Shown here: piece after piece, positions 25,849 through 36,900 of the stretch
Layout of the letters: the number at the start of each line of letters is the position of its first letter
Position numbering within the stretch: position 1 is the stretch's first letter
Assembly (NCBI GenBank): GCA_014706295.1
Contig: JACSVZ010000001.1
Location: 80,040,237-80,104,236, forward strand
Direction of reading: 5' to 3'
DNA: 64,000 bases
DNA from: Lycocorax pyrrhopterus obiensis
Lineage: Eukaryota > Chordata > Aves > Passeriformes > Paradisaeidae
Notes under the pieces: generated by a model
What the model was told of the DNA's origin: nothing
The model's database searches: none
What the model saw: only the letters and a program-made list of their open reading frames with translations
Position numbers and translations under genes: made by a program

Positions 25849-26040
25849 CACAGCTTCAAAGCTGGAAGACGACAGATATTAAAGAAGATATTTCCCGTCT
25901 TTAAATACCGGAAGGAGACTCCTAAAACAATAGCTGGGAAATGCAGGCATGACCTGACAGATTTATACACAAAGATGCTGGACGATTCTTATTGGATGGG
26001 TGAAGAGCATGCTATTCCGCAGTACAAAACGGTGATATAA
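25849..26040 (+). CDS. unrecognised two-exon frame, exon B (candidate)
   Basis: After the acceptor tgctcag| the frame runs 63 codons to TAA. It is basic at the start (HSFKAGRRQILKKIFPVFKY, RKETPKTIAGKCRHDL), then mixed (DLYTKMLDDSYWMGEEHAIP) and ends PQYKTVI. The residue mix, with Trp, Tyr, Cys and charged clusters, looks protein-like rather than random. Exons A and B together would encode 106 residues. No signal peptide or membrane segment is seen. No poly(A) signal stands out directly downstream. I cannot assign a family. Confidence 0.35.
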   Translation, partial: HSFKAGRRQILKKIFPVFKYRKETPKTIAGKCRHDLTDLYTKMLDDSYWMGEEHAIPQYKTVI

Positions 26041-29000
26041 AGTTCACAATTTCAAATACCGGTGAACAATCCCTAGCATGGACACAAGAGCTGGCTCAGG
26101 ATTCCTCTCTGGAAAACAGAAGGCAAGCATCCTGGCTGATGGTTTCAATTCACCCCTCTGCACTGGGCTGTAGGTTAACTGGTCAGTAGCAGAGCAATGC
26201 CTCCCATGGCCTCTCCTCAAAGCAGTCCTCTTGGGCAGCCAGGAGTGGTCACCAGTTTATCTGCTGCTGTTAAATCTGCCTTATACCAAGAATCAGAGCT
26301 CTTAAGTCCCCCAAACAGGGAACTTTCTCTATAACCTTTCAGGAAAAAGCAAGCCTGTCAAGAGACAGAAACGCTCTTGGAGAGATGCTCAGGCCAGCAG
26401 GTGCTTTCTGGGGAAAAGCTTTAGTTAAGGATTCAAGTAAATTCAGTGTCTTAGCTGGCAAAGGAAAATGGAGAGTCTTTCTCAGAGAGGTTATGCCATT
26501 AAATTAGATTTTTACTGAACTGAGAAACTTGCAGCTCCACAAATAGGGCTAAAGGGGTCTTAAGATACCTTGGCGTGCTCCTGATACCGAGCTGTTCTGC
26601 ACAGCTTAGACAGCTTTGGGGACACGGGCTAAGCTGTGGCTCACAGCCTGCAGTAAGTGCCTTCAGGCACCAGAGCTCTGCCCAGGGCAGCCACTCTGCT
26701 CCATGCTGTGGCTGCACTCTGGCTCCAGGCCCTTCTGTCTCCAGCATCATCCTCTCAAAATACCAGGTCCAGTGCTTCTGAAAGCATCTTTAGAAGGCAG
26801 ACCGATGGCTGTTTTCTGCATGAGGGAACATCTCTTCCGACTGCATTTGGGAGTTTTATGGATTATTCTTCTTCACTATTCCTTCTTATTTTACTCATTA
26901 TAGAAAGGGCAGAGCAAAGGCGAAAACCTCACTCATTATATATTTCTCCTCTCCTCCTCCAGCCTATTTCTCTGAAAGATGTCATCACTGAAACAGTTAA
27001 TTGGGACTAGTAGCAATTTATATCGCCCTCAGAGAATAAAGGAAAATTCTTTGTAACAGCAAACCTCATTCTGAGCAAACACAGCCCTGACTTCCTAGGC
27101 TGCCCATCACCTAAACCAGCTGCATTGTTTGTGACTTCACAGGCCCCACAGTGAAGAAAATAACTTTATTCATCTTCATCTGTCATCATAGTATAAATTT
27201 GAAATGTATTCGGGTTTGTTTAATGAGAGTGGGAATGTGCTCCCTAGAACATTATACAAGTATTTTTACAATGTGCACTGAGCTAACAGATATTCAGGTT
27301 ATTGAGCAACATGTTCATACAGCCAAAGGCTTTATATCTTGTCCATGAAGAATGCTGGAGCAGAACAAGGACATTTTTCGCCTTTCCTTCTTTTCCTTTT
27401 CAAAAGTGAATTGATATCTCTTACTGGGGACACTGGTCCATCCTACATTCGGGTTACTTAACCCTTGCCTTTATAATGGATCCTTGTGATTCTCTTCTGG
27501 GAGAGGATCAGACCTCCATTTTTTTCAGAAGCAGGTATTCATACTCTGCACAGGGAATGTCCTTGGGGTAAAAAAAGTATCTTTGACTTGGAAATTCCTC
27601 TCTGCTTTGGTTGAGACATTGAATGTTAAACCTCTGTTATTTCATGTCTCAGTTTCCTTAGGCTGGAAAGCATGCTGGCAACACTCCAGAATGACTGAAG
27701 CATTGAGGGATCTATGAGGCACATGCTGATGGTTCAAGCCAGGGCTCATTCTGAATTCCTGCTGACTTCAGGCACTGCCAACACCACAAAGCACCTCTGC
27801 TCTCTGCAGTTGCTTTTGTAGCAGAGGAGGCCAAAGCAAACCTGTCCCAGCCAAAGCATCAGCCTCCAAACTGTCTCTGCTCCTGAACCACCTGAGCTTG
27901 TCTGTCAGCACGCTGAGGATGGGCTGGACCTGTTGACAGAGCAGCAGCAGATATTGTGCAGAGACGCAGCTGAGCTGCCAGAGCAGTTGCAGCTGGGCGA
28001 TGGTGGAGGACTGTGCTTCATGTCACCATCCTGTCACACCACCCTGGGGCCCCCATGACGGACTGAGGGATGCCATCCCTGAGCAGGGGAAAAAACAAAA
28101 GAACAGTTGCCTTAGGTTTCTTTGTTCTCCCTCCACAGCAATGCCAACATATGCAGCACTAAAACTCACTTGTCATCCTTCTCCTTCCTTGTCAGGGTCA
28201 AAAATTCCCCAGCTAAAGAATAAGGGTTAGCATCTTCCTTCATACACTCACCACCAGCAGTGTATGTCCCTCTTAATCTCCCAAACTTCAGGGACCTGAG
28301 GCCCTTGTCCTTCAAGGGCAGGAAAGAGGATACTGGATTGTGCTCCTTCTCCTTATCTTTTGAGCCAAACACATGAGACAGCAATCCTTTTCAAACATCC
28401 CAGACCCCAACCACACAGACGTGCACAAGCAGAATGAGGGTATCAAGATCACCAAAGTCTCTGAGTTACCGTACTGAAGGTTCAGAGGTGACTCACTGTA
28501 GATAACAGTAAGGTAACTTATTACACTCACATAAGAGAATTAATGCTTAATTTTGGCCTTCGCAAACTGCAGGAGCTTATATTTCAGCACTGCATCAGAG
28601 CCTTGCTATGCAGGGTAAAAGCAGTTGACATCCAAATGCTGAACTATGACCAGAAGTGGCATATTTGGTGTTGCTTGGGAAGCCTGCACTTATGTGCAGG
28701 CATAAAACTGGTGTTTAATTGCACAGTTCCTTTATGATTTTGTCCTGAACCTTCCCTGCATCCAGCACTGAGATGGGATGTCTGCGTGGGATCCCTTTAG
28801 GTTATACTGGGAAGTTTGAGAACCAGGCATTTCCTAACTTTTGGTACACATGGCATTGCATCCTAAATATTTCTTTCATGCATAAATTTGATGAATACAA
28901 CAGAGATTGATGTATTCATCAATCAAACAAGTGGCAGAATGGACAAAGGCTGGCTGCTACTTTCATGATCTAAAGCCAGCTTCAAGAGGAGGGCAGCGCT

Positions 29001-32000
29001 GTTCATGCCTAGGAGAATGGTAACAGCAACTGGTGCTTTCAGCTCATGTCACAATGAGAGTCTGAGACCACTTGTAGGACACTGTAGGCTCCTGCAGTTG
29101 TGCACTTCCCTGACTAGCCACTCACTACCATCTTCCTGGGAGAAGCACACACTCCCCTTTCCAGCTATCTGGTGCTCCTAGAAGCATTGCCCAGCATCCT
29201 CATACTCGGTGTATAATGGTCCTGGAGTCAATGAGAAACAACTCCCTGGTTAGGTCCACATTGTTAAAATAAAAAACGGTCAGGCAGATGCTGGCCATGG
29301 AGCCAGGTGGAGCAAATTGTCTTCTGCTCACACCAGAACCAGCTCCTTCTGGAGCAGTCTTGCCTCATCCCTGCAATATTTAGCCTGGTTCTCCTCTGGC
29401 CCCGTTAAGGCCCTGTGATCTGTCTTTTCCAAATTTTAGTTCCATTGGAAATGGAAAAAAGCTTCTTCCCTTATTGCATCCATGGGCTTAATGTGTTTTC
29501 AGCAGCTTCCTGAGCATTTTCTACAGCTCACACACTGCAGACAGGTAACTTACACAGAGAGACAATCAAACACACTCAAATACTTCATTTTTATTGCACT
29601 CACTGTTAAGCTTGCAACTCCCCAGCTCTTTCATCACTAGAGCGTAACACCCTGTTGCTTTTAAAAGAAAGTATGAGCCTTCCACATGGAAATGTGAGCC
29701 ATCAAGGTAAATAAAAGGGAAACCAAAAGGAATTCATTTCTACTGTATTTTATATTCTAGAAGTGTCCTTGTCATTTTTAATATCATCTGCAGAACTTAT
29801 CATCAACATTTTATTGTGTTTCATTAAAACATTACCACAAAGCGCATCTTCCTTAACAGAAAAGGAAGTATAAATGCGATAAAATCAAGTATTCTTAACC
29901 ATTTCCCTAATTGTAGCTATTAAACATAGCAGCTGCAGATAAAAATCTCACTTTGAGAAGTCTGTGTGCACATAGACAATAAAGACAGTACTATTTCAGA
30001 CAATGTAGACGTAAAATTACTTAATTTAAAATGAATGTTTGCTTGAAAATTGGTGTATAAATCAGGACTGTAAAACACAGATTTGATATCCAAGAGGTAC
30101 AGAGACTTTTCTCCTCCATATGAGCACCTCTCCCCATCTCAGAGGCTGCAAGTGCTGAGAATTCAGACACCCTCCTAAGATCTGACAGTACTAAACCAAT
30201 TCTTTCCCCCCACATCCTTCCCTCATGCAGATCACCCTACAGCTTCTGGAAATACATTCATTTCCAGCAGTAGTGGTTTAACAAGCACCAGAATTTTCAA
30301 ATTTATCTCCTGTGAGTAATTCTTTCTTACTTCATGTTTGCCAGATTGGAGACCATCACATAGATGCCAAGGAGCTGCTGGAGTGCAACAGCCCAAACCT
30401 GTAGACAGCCAGACAGCTGCTGTGATGTATTTAGCCCTGCAGGAGAAAAGACGCTTTATTCGAATTGACACAAAACATTGATCTGTGTGTTCTGCAGCAT
30501 GCAGTGGAAGCCCTGCCCCTAGAGCCTGAGGCCTGCAGCTCTCCAGGTGCCCGCGCCCTCAGGCTCCCCCTCTGCTCAGCACTACAGTCCGTGCCTTGGA
30601 CTGCACTGCACCGGTACCATCACGTAGCTGTAAGCAAACACGGGCTACAGAGCACGGCAATAATGCACAGGCCACCGAGAACTAAAAGCATAAGGCAGCT
30701 AAAAGCCAGGTGAATTGCCTGACTCCAGCAGACCGTACACACTGAGCACACAGTGGGATGGATCCTGATGTACTCATTAGCCTGTGGCATATTTAATTCC
30801 TGACTGTTCTCTGGGCAGCCATGAGATGGTGGTGGGAGTGAGGACAAGAAAGCAGTACACAGACAGAGCAGCGGGAAGAATAAATAGTCTGCCCATCAGA
30901 AGTGCTTCATAAACAGGTAACAAGCTATAGCGTACAAGATTAGGTCCAGGCTGAGTCCAGAGCCCCATGTCTATAGCACCTTGCATCAATACCTGCATGA
31001 CTGCATAAAAAATAAAAAGCAATTAAGTGACAAAAAAAAGTGTTAAAGGGCCATTGAGCATTAGCTTCTGCTTCTGACAAACACAGAGGGGGTGCAAGGC
31101 AAAAGCACTATTGGGGTGCCATCATAGCCAGTAAAGAACCACACTGTGGGTGAGCTGAGGTGACCACTCTGAGCAGGGTAACCAGAATTACAGTAACCTT
31201 GGAGGCACAGTGACAATTCAAGTGTAGCTGTAAGTCGTAAATCCCTCTCTTTGTTTTGACTAGTTTCCAACTTCAACATCACAGGCATCATGCATCAGCA
31301 GGACCAGATCTGTGCATGTACCCCACGACCATCTTGTAACAGATGTTCTTGCAACCACAAGCAGCTCTAGCTCCAAATCACAGCCACAGCGAGTTGTTCT
31401 TCATCAACCTCTCTGCCTGTGCCAAAGCCCTTGCTGTTTCTGACCTCATCCTTTATCAGCTGATGGGGCTTGACAAAAGGAACACATGCCACCTCCAGTG
31501 TGATCTGATGATCATACATCACAGTGGGATCTCACCAGTGACAATCCGCCCCTCCCAAGGCACTGAGAATCTTTTATCGGCTGCCCACTGCCCTTAAGCT
31601 GTACATCGAGGAGACAAGAAAATGTAATAAATCTCAGAACCATTTTAGTGAATCAAAGGAGAGACAAGGGTGTCTCTGGTTGTGTGGTTTTCAGAACAAT
31701 TATGGGACTGAGTCATGCTGCAAATTTGTTGGACTCATTGATGGGGACTAGACTAGAGAAGGCACAGTGTGTGAAGCTGCCTTTGCCATGAACTATTTAA
31801 TGTGCTAAGAGGGCACAGGAATATATGAGTATAGCGGCAAAAATATGGGAGATCCATAGAGCTGCAGCAAAGAGAGCTGGTTTTAGGATGGATAAGATTT
31901 TAATGTTGGAGCTGGAGCAAAAGGGACAAGACAATAATTTTCAGAAGGGATTAGAGCTCTCACTCCCTTATTATTTATAGGCCTTTCAACCATGGGATGA

Positions 32001-34780
32001 GTTGTGTGACGGGAAGAGAGGGAGGGAGGGGAATGTCTGATGAGCTGTACCGTGGAAGGACAGGTTACGACAAAGACTGCAGCAGGGGAGCAAGCTTTCT
32101 CAGAGCGGATCATTTGAGTACATGATCCTGCTTCATGGCCTACCCTTTGACCACTGTAGAAGCATGATTCCTCCCCTGCTCCAGGGACATTTAGTCAAGC
32201 AGTCACAGACCATGACCAAACATCCCCACGAGACTCCTGCAAAAGGTTGTGCCAGGATGTCCGGGATGTGTGACTGTCCCCGGCTTTGGTGAGCCTTGTG
32301 CTCAGAGTGTGACACACAACAGACCTGTGTTTGGCTGTGCAGCAGCAAAGCTGAGGAGCTAATCCAGCAATGAGAACATCTGGATTAATAACATCTGGCA
32401 CACTCGTATGGCAGATGTATGGACCACACATACATACAGAGCTAGAAAGCCCCTAACTCAACAGATACATAGTTTAAATACAATGGATACAAATAGTATC
32501 TCACTTTCACCCAGAAGGACTGAAGCAAAAGTCTTACCTCTCCTCACTTAATTATGTTTCACATGGTACATAAAATTATCCTCTTTGTGCTGTGTTCACC
32601 ACAGCTTTGACAGCCTCTAAACACCTAAGAAAGCCTGGGGCTATGTATTCTTCACTTTGTGTATGCTACAACCACATGCAATTTCAGGAAGTATTGGAGG
32701 ATGTCTGCATGTCTTTTACTTGGAATTAATCTTTTACACCTTTGATTCAAGGAAGTTCCTTGTTATTCTCACTTTCAGATATCACTCAGCTGTGTCAGCC
32801 ACATGGCATTAAAGATGAACACAGATAATTTTATTACTTATCCATGATGTTAATTTTATTTTACTGTTTCCTGTGTTGAAATGGCAAAATGACAGAACAT
32901 TCCCTCATTAAAAAAAAACCAACGAAAAACCAAATGATGATACTTGTAAGATAATGGTAAGGGATGTGGCAAGCAAAAGTAGGTTAACAGACTAAACTAC
33001 ACTTATTTTGCATCAGTTATACAACAGTCTTGTGAATTGTCCTTAATTGGTTTTGGTTATGTCAGGCCTTTATTTAATTCTCCATCACTTTTAAGAGCCC
33101 TGAGGTAACGCACTTCACAGAGAGAATATTCTGACTGACTTTGAAAATGTGGTATTGTTGAGCAGAAAGACTCACTGAGCAGACTGCTAGTTTCTTTCAG
33201 CAGCAGGAGAGATCCAGGAGGTGATTAGCTTTGTTCTCATTTACAAAGCACCAGTGGGAATTTCTAAAGGGTTTCACAGGCCCTGGGGATAAGGCCAAGA
33301 ACAAAACAGGGCAGTGAAAAGCAAATAGAGCACTTCATCAATAAACTACTTAGAGATGCCACATCAATAGCAAATTAGGAAGAAAGGAAGGCACTCTAAT
33401 ACTTTCACATAGCAATGGAGGTTTATATATTGTTTTTATTCCTACTTGACTTTTTTTAAACAACTGCACCTCTATCAAACTAAGCTTAGCAGAGGGAATA
33501 GAGGTAATACCAACTCACCACAAGGCTATTTGATAAGATTTGAAAGGCAGACATGCACTGCTTTGTGCTGGTTCTACAGCGCTGACCTCTCCCAAGGGTT
33601 ACTACCGTCAGGAACTCCATCCCAGGAAAGGCTGGGAAGAGAGCGCACCAGTGGGAAAAGGCTACCAGGAACTGCCTGACTGCTTACCAAAGATGCTGAA
33701 GTACTGCTGCCACAGCACCCCCTGCCCGCATGTGCCCACAGAGGACACCATCTGCTCGGCGGACACAGATGTGGATGGAAAGGTAAACAGAAGAGGCAGG
33801 GACACAGTACGTCATTAGTACCTCGGTTTTTATTAATAAATGGGGCTTCTGAAACGTCCATTGCCCCTAACCAGAGGGGAGGAAAAAAAGATGAACATTT
33901 AAAATAATTTTATAGCTGGAACAAAATCGGCACAGGTCTATGGATCTTTTAATTGTAATGATGTCGAGGCATTTTGTTTGGATTTTAACGCTGCAATAAA
34001 CCACTAGCAATTTGCTTATTTTTCAAACAAGGATCTCACTTTTAACCATAAAACAGAGTTTTCATTTTAGAAAAGCCTCCACAAACTCAATTTTCTAGGC
34101 TGAAACCTTCCCTCTCCCAAAACTCATTTGCCAATTTAGTAACTTTTTGTTCAGATGATTAAATGAAAAATACAAAAATAAACCCTGCTTCAACAAAGCT
34201 GTATTTTCAAGTTTAAACCAGCTTCAAAACCATCCCACATCAACCTTGCTCAACAGCAGCTGATAGAGACCGAAGGAAAGCCCAACAGAGGCAATTTCAC
34301 AGCTGCATCATGCAGTCTCTGGTGGGGATGCTGCAAACCTGCTTCAGCATCCTGCATGACTTCTGACGACAGGAACAAAACGGGAAACAACAGAGAGAAA
34401 CACATCAACTAATTCACTCCTTGGAGCTTGAAGAGGGATGATGTCTCGGTAACCATTCTACAGCCACATAGTATACAGATATTTAGAAGATACACAGTTT
34501 ATCCTGTTTTGAGGTAGTGTTTAAAACAGGAAGGTCCATTTGGACCGATGCTCCTGATAGCAGATGCTCTTTACCAACAAGCAGGCCTTTCTGGAAACCC
34601 ACCTGCCTCCTAACATATCCCCAGTGGTTCATTATTTTTGCCCCACGAGATTCTTGCCGAAACAGCTATACATTTGAAAGACATCTGCATCCTTGATACG
34701 GGAGGCTTAAGATACAGTTCCCTCAGTCTTTGTAAGCAATGCTAAGAGCTTCTCTCTTGCTCTTCAATTACTTCAAGGAC
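26041..34780. other. intergenic, candidate frame to MTMR2 promoter
   Basis: About 8.7 kb without a recognisable gene. No CR1 tail or LTR was confidently seen here. A GC-richer open stretch at 33,583-33,781 has an acceptor-like CTACAG on the left and a donor-like AAAG|gtaaac on the right, but no matching partner exon. AT-rich low-complexity sequence lies at 29.7-30.0 and 32.8-32.95 kb. Confidence 0.6.
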
Positions 34781-35250
34781 CCGAACGTACCACGACCCTT
34801 CCCGCAGAACACTCGATACCGAGCTGTGCCTGCAAAGCCTTCCGGGCACAGATCGCCACGGATGCATTCGAGCTTTCAGTCGGGTAACTTCACTGGGGAC
34901 CTATGCCAGCGCCCTGCATCCTTGACTCGTGCGATTGTGACCCGTCACCTTCCAGAGCGCCTGCTCTCAAGCATCAAGGGATGCTTGAGAGAGACCATTT
35001 CTTTGCTCTTAGGAACGACCACCGTGCTCCGGGGATGGAACCCGGGAGCTGCCACCTTCCCTTCGTTCTCAAGAGGAGAAAAAGGGACATCGCGGCCCAC
35101 TCCGCACCCTCACGAACCAGCCCCCACGCCCACCGGAGGGGCGGCCCGGAGGGCTGGCAGCGGCGCAGCCCCGCTCTCCGCAGCCCGCGGCGGCTCGGCC
35201 CCCTCCGCGCCCCGCCTCGGCCCGCCCCCCGCGCGGCACGCCGGGCCAGC

Positions 35251-35292
35251 ATGGCCGCTTCCCGCCCCGCCGGGCGCCGGGCGCGGGGCTGA
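35251..35292 (+). promoter_or_regulatory. MTMR2: upstream ORF in MTMR2 leader
   Basis: An ATG with G at +4 (CCAGCATGGCC) opens a 13-residue frame that ends at TGA 35,290-35,292, 38 bases before the MTMR2 start. If the transcription start lies upstream of 35,251 it would precede and may dampen MTMR2 translation. The frame itself is certain; its presence in the mRNA is not. Confidence 0.5.
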
Positions 35293-35330
35293 GGGACGCG
35301 GGGACACCGCCCGCCGCGGGGCCGCCCGGC

Positions 35331-35413
35331 ATGGAGGGGAGCTCCAGCTGCGAGAGCCTCGGCGCCGGGCGGGCGGCGGCGGCGCGGCCGCCCAGCGGCG
35401 ACTCCCTGTCCAG
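35331..35413 (+). CDS. MTMR2: MTMR2 exon 1 (start codon)
   Basis: This is the first coding exon of myotubularin-related protein 2, a 3-phosphatase for PI(3)P and PI(3,5)P2 on endosomal membranes whose human loss causes Charcot-Marie-Tooth type 4B1. The start ATG has G at -3 and +4. The encoded MEGSSSCESLGAGRAAAARP then PSGDSLS closely matches the human N-terminus, with an alanine run from a (GCG)4 stretch. The donor CCAG|gtaccg leaves two bases (AG) that complete a serine codon with the first base of exon 2. This N-terminal part precedes the PH-GRAM domain and is disordered. The 83-base length fits this splice phase. Confidence 0.94.
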
Positions 35414-36311
35414 GTACCGCCCGCCGCAGAGCCATCGCCGCCCGCCCGCGGGGCTCGGCGGCCGGGGACCACCGCGGGGCGTGCGGGCAGAGGGAGGGAG
35501 CGGGGAGCGGCCGCCAGGGAAAAGGAAACCGGAGGGATGGAGCTGGTGCTGTTTGCTCCCTCCGTGGGCAGGAGGCTCCTGCGTTTCCCCGGGGTCGGGT
35601 CTCTCCTGCTGGGGTGTCCCTGCGCTGGGGGTGGCTGTGGGGTGACGGAGCAGGAAGGCAGGCAGGCGTGGGCTCTGCTCGGCTGCGGCACAGCCGCTCT
35701 GTCTTGCAGGCCCTTAGTCAGAGCAGGAGGTGCCACCCCCACCAGGCTCTCGGTAAATCCCTGCGTAGCCAAAGCAGTGCCCCTGCCCTTGGTACCTGCG
35801 GTGGAGGGATGTGGGAGATGGGCAGCACAGGTAAGCGTTGCTGGAAAAGGCAGGCGCGGCACCCGCGTGGGAGCTGCCTTTCAGCACGCTGCCGTGCCCA
35901 CGCCAGGCCTTGTCCGCTTCAGGAGCAATTTTCCTGTGGCGTGTTGAGCGTCTGTGGTTTTGCCATCATGGCTTTTTCTGAGAGCTTGACTTTGTGGTCT
36001 GAATGGCTTGTAATGCCATGTGGGTAATATTCAAGGTCCTTAAGCCATGGAAGCCGAAAGGAGATTTTTGTGTTCTTCCCACCCTCCACGGGCTATCAGT
36101 GAAATTTGAATTTTGTTACTGAAAAGAACGTCCTGCTTGGGCCTTGTGTTTGATGAAAGAGGTTGCAGTAGGGTGGCAAGGGCACTGAGAGACTGATAGG
36201 GCTGGTGATGTGGGAAGCCCTGGTGTTGTGGTAGAGCCTGGGAGCAGGATCACCTGATGGCTGCTGAAGGTTGTTCTGTCCCATTCTGGCTGCCCTTGCC
36301 ATGCACAAGTT

Positions 36312-36900
36312 GCAGGATCACGGGATAACTCAGGTTGAAGAGATCTCAGCATCCCTGAGTCCAGCCTCCCGCTCATACCAGAGACAGCTTTAAGATCAGA
36401 TCAGGCTGCTTTTGGCTTTCACCCAGTTTGGTCTTGAAAACCTACAAAGGAGAAGTGCACACAGACAGCCTCTCTGGGGCAGCCTATCGGCTTCTCCTGT
36501 ATGTCTTCCACTGGCACTGGTGGCACTGGGCCTGCTTTTTTGGTACCCCAAAGCGGTCTCTCCCCAGTCTCTCCACACAGGCATGGTGCTCCAGCCACAC
36601 TATCCCAGTGGTGCTTCCCTGAACTCCCTCTAGCTCCCTGGTGACTTTACTGCACAGGAGGGCTAATACCTGGATGCAGTACTCCAGAAATGCTCTACTG
36701 AAAGCTGAGTAGAGGGGGATCCTTCCCTGGATCTCCTGGCTCTGCCTCTGTTCTTAGAGCCCTAGATGCCGGTGGCCACTTTGTTGCCAGCATCTCCAAA
36801 CTCCCATGCTTGGCTTTTACCCAGCTGCTCCTCAGACAGGCAGCGCCCAGTTTGCACTTGGGTTTCTTCATTCTTGGGTCCTTCATGACTTCTGACCCTC
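36312..36900 (-). mobile_element. old CR1 LINE fragment
   Basis: The reverse complement resembles a diverged CR1 3' region. On the + strand a tail-like GGATCACGGGATAACTCAGG is followed later by the CR1-typical order GATGCAGTACTCCAGAAATG, AGCTGAGTAGAGGGGGAT and GGTGGCCACTTTGTTGCCAG. It is much more diverged than the other copies, so boundaries are approximate and the right end could reach about 37,010. Confidence 0.65.

Larger units (their letters stand above)
34780..35720 (+). promoter_or_regulatory. MTMR2: CpG island promoter of MTMR2
   Basis: CpG density rises sharply from about 34,780 and is extreme between 35,095 and 35,530, contrasting with the CpG-poor flanks. It covers the start codon and first donor of MTMR2. 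GC-box-like CCCGCCCC lies near 35,220 and there is no TATA box at a sensible distance, so a dispersed housekeeping-type start is expected somewhere in about 35,100-35,325. The long open frames here (for example 34,739-35,947) are a by-product of low stop-codon frequency in GC-rich DNA. Confidence 0.85.

Noticed and set aside
34739..35947. 402-codon open frame over the MTMR2 CpG island, with long frames on the opposite strand
   Set aside because: The DNA is so GC-rich that stops are rare in all frames; it overlaps MTMR2 exon 1 in another frame and its product is low-complexity Pro/Ala/Arg/Gly.
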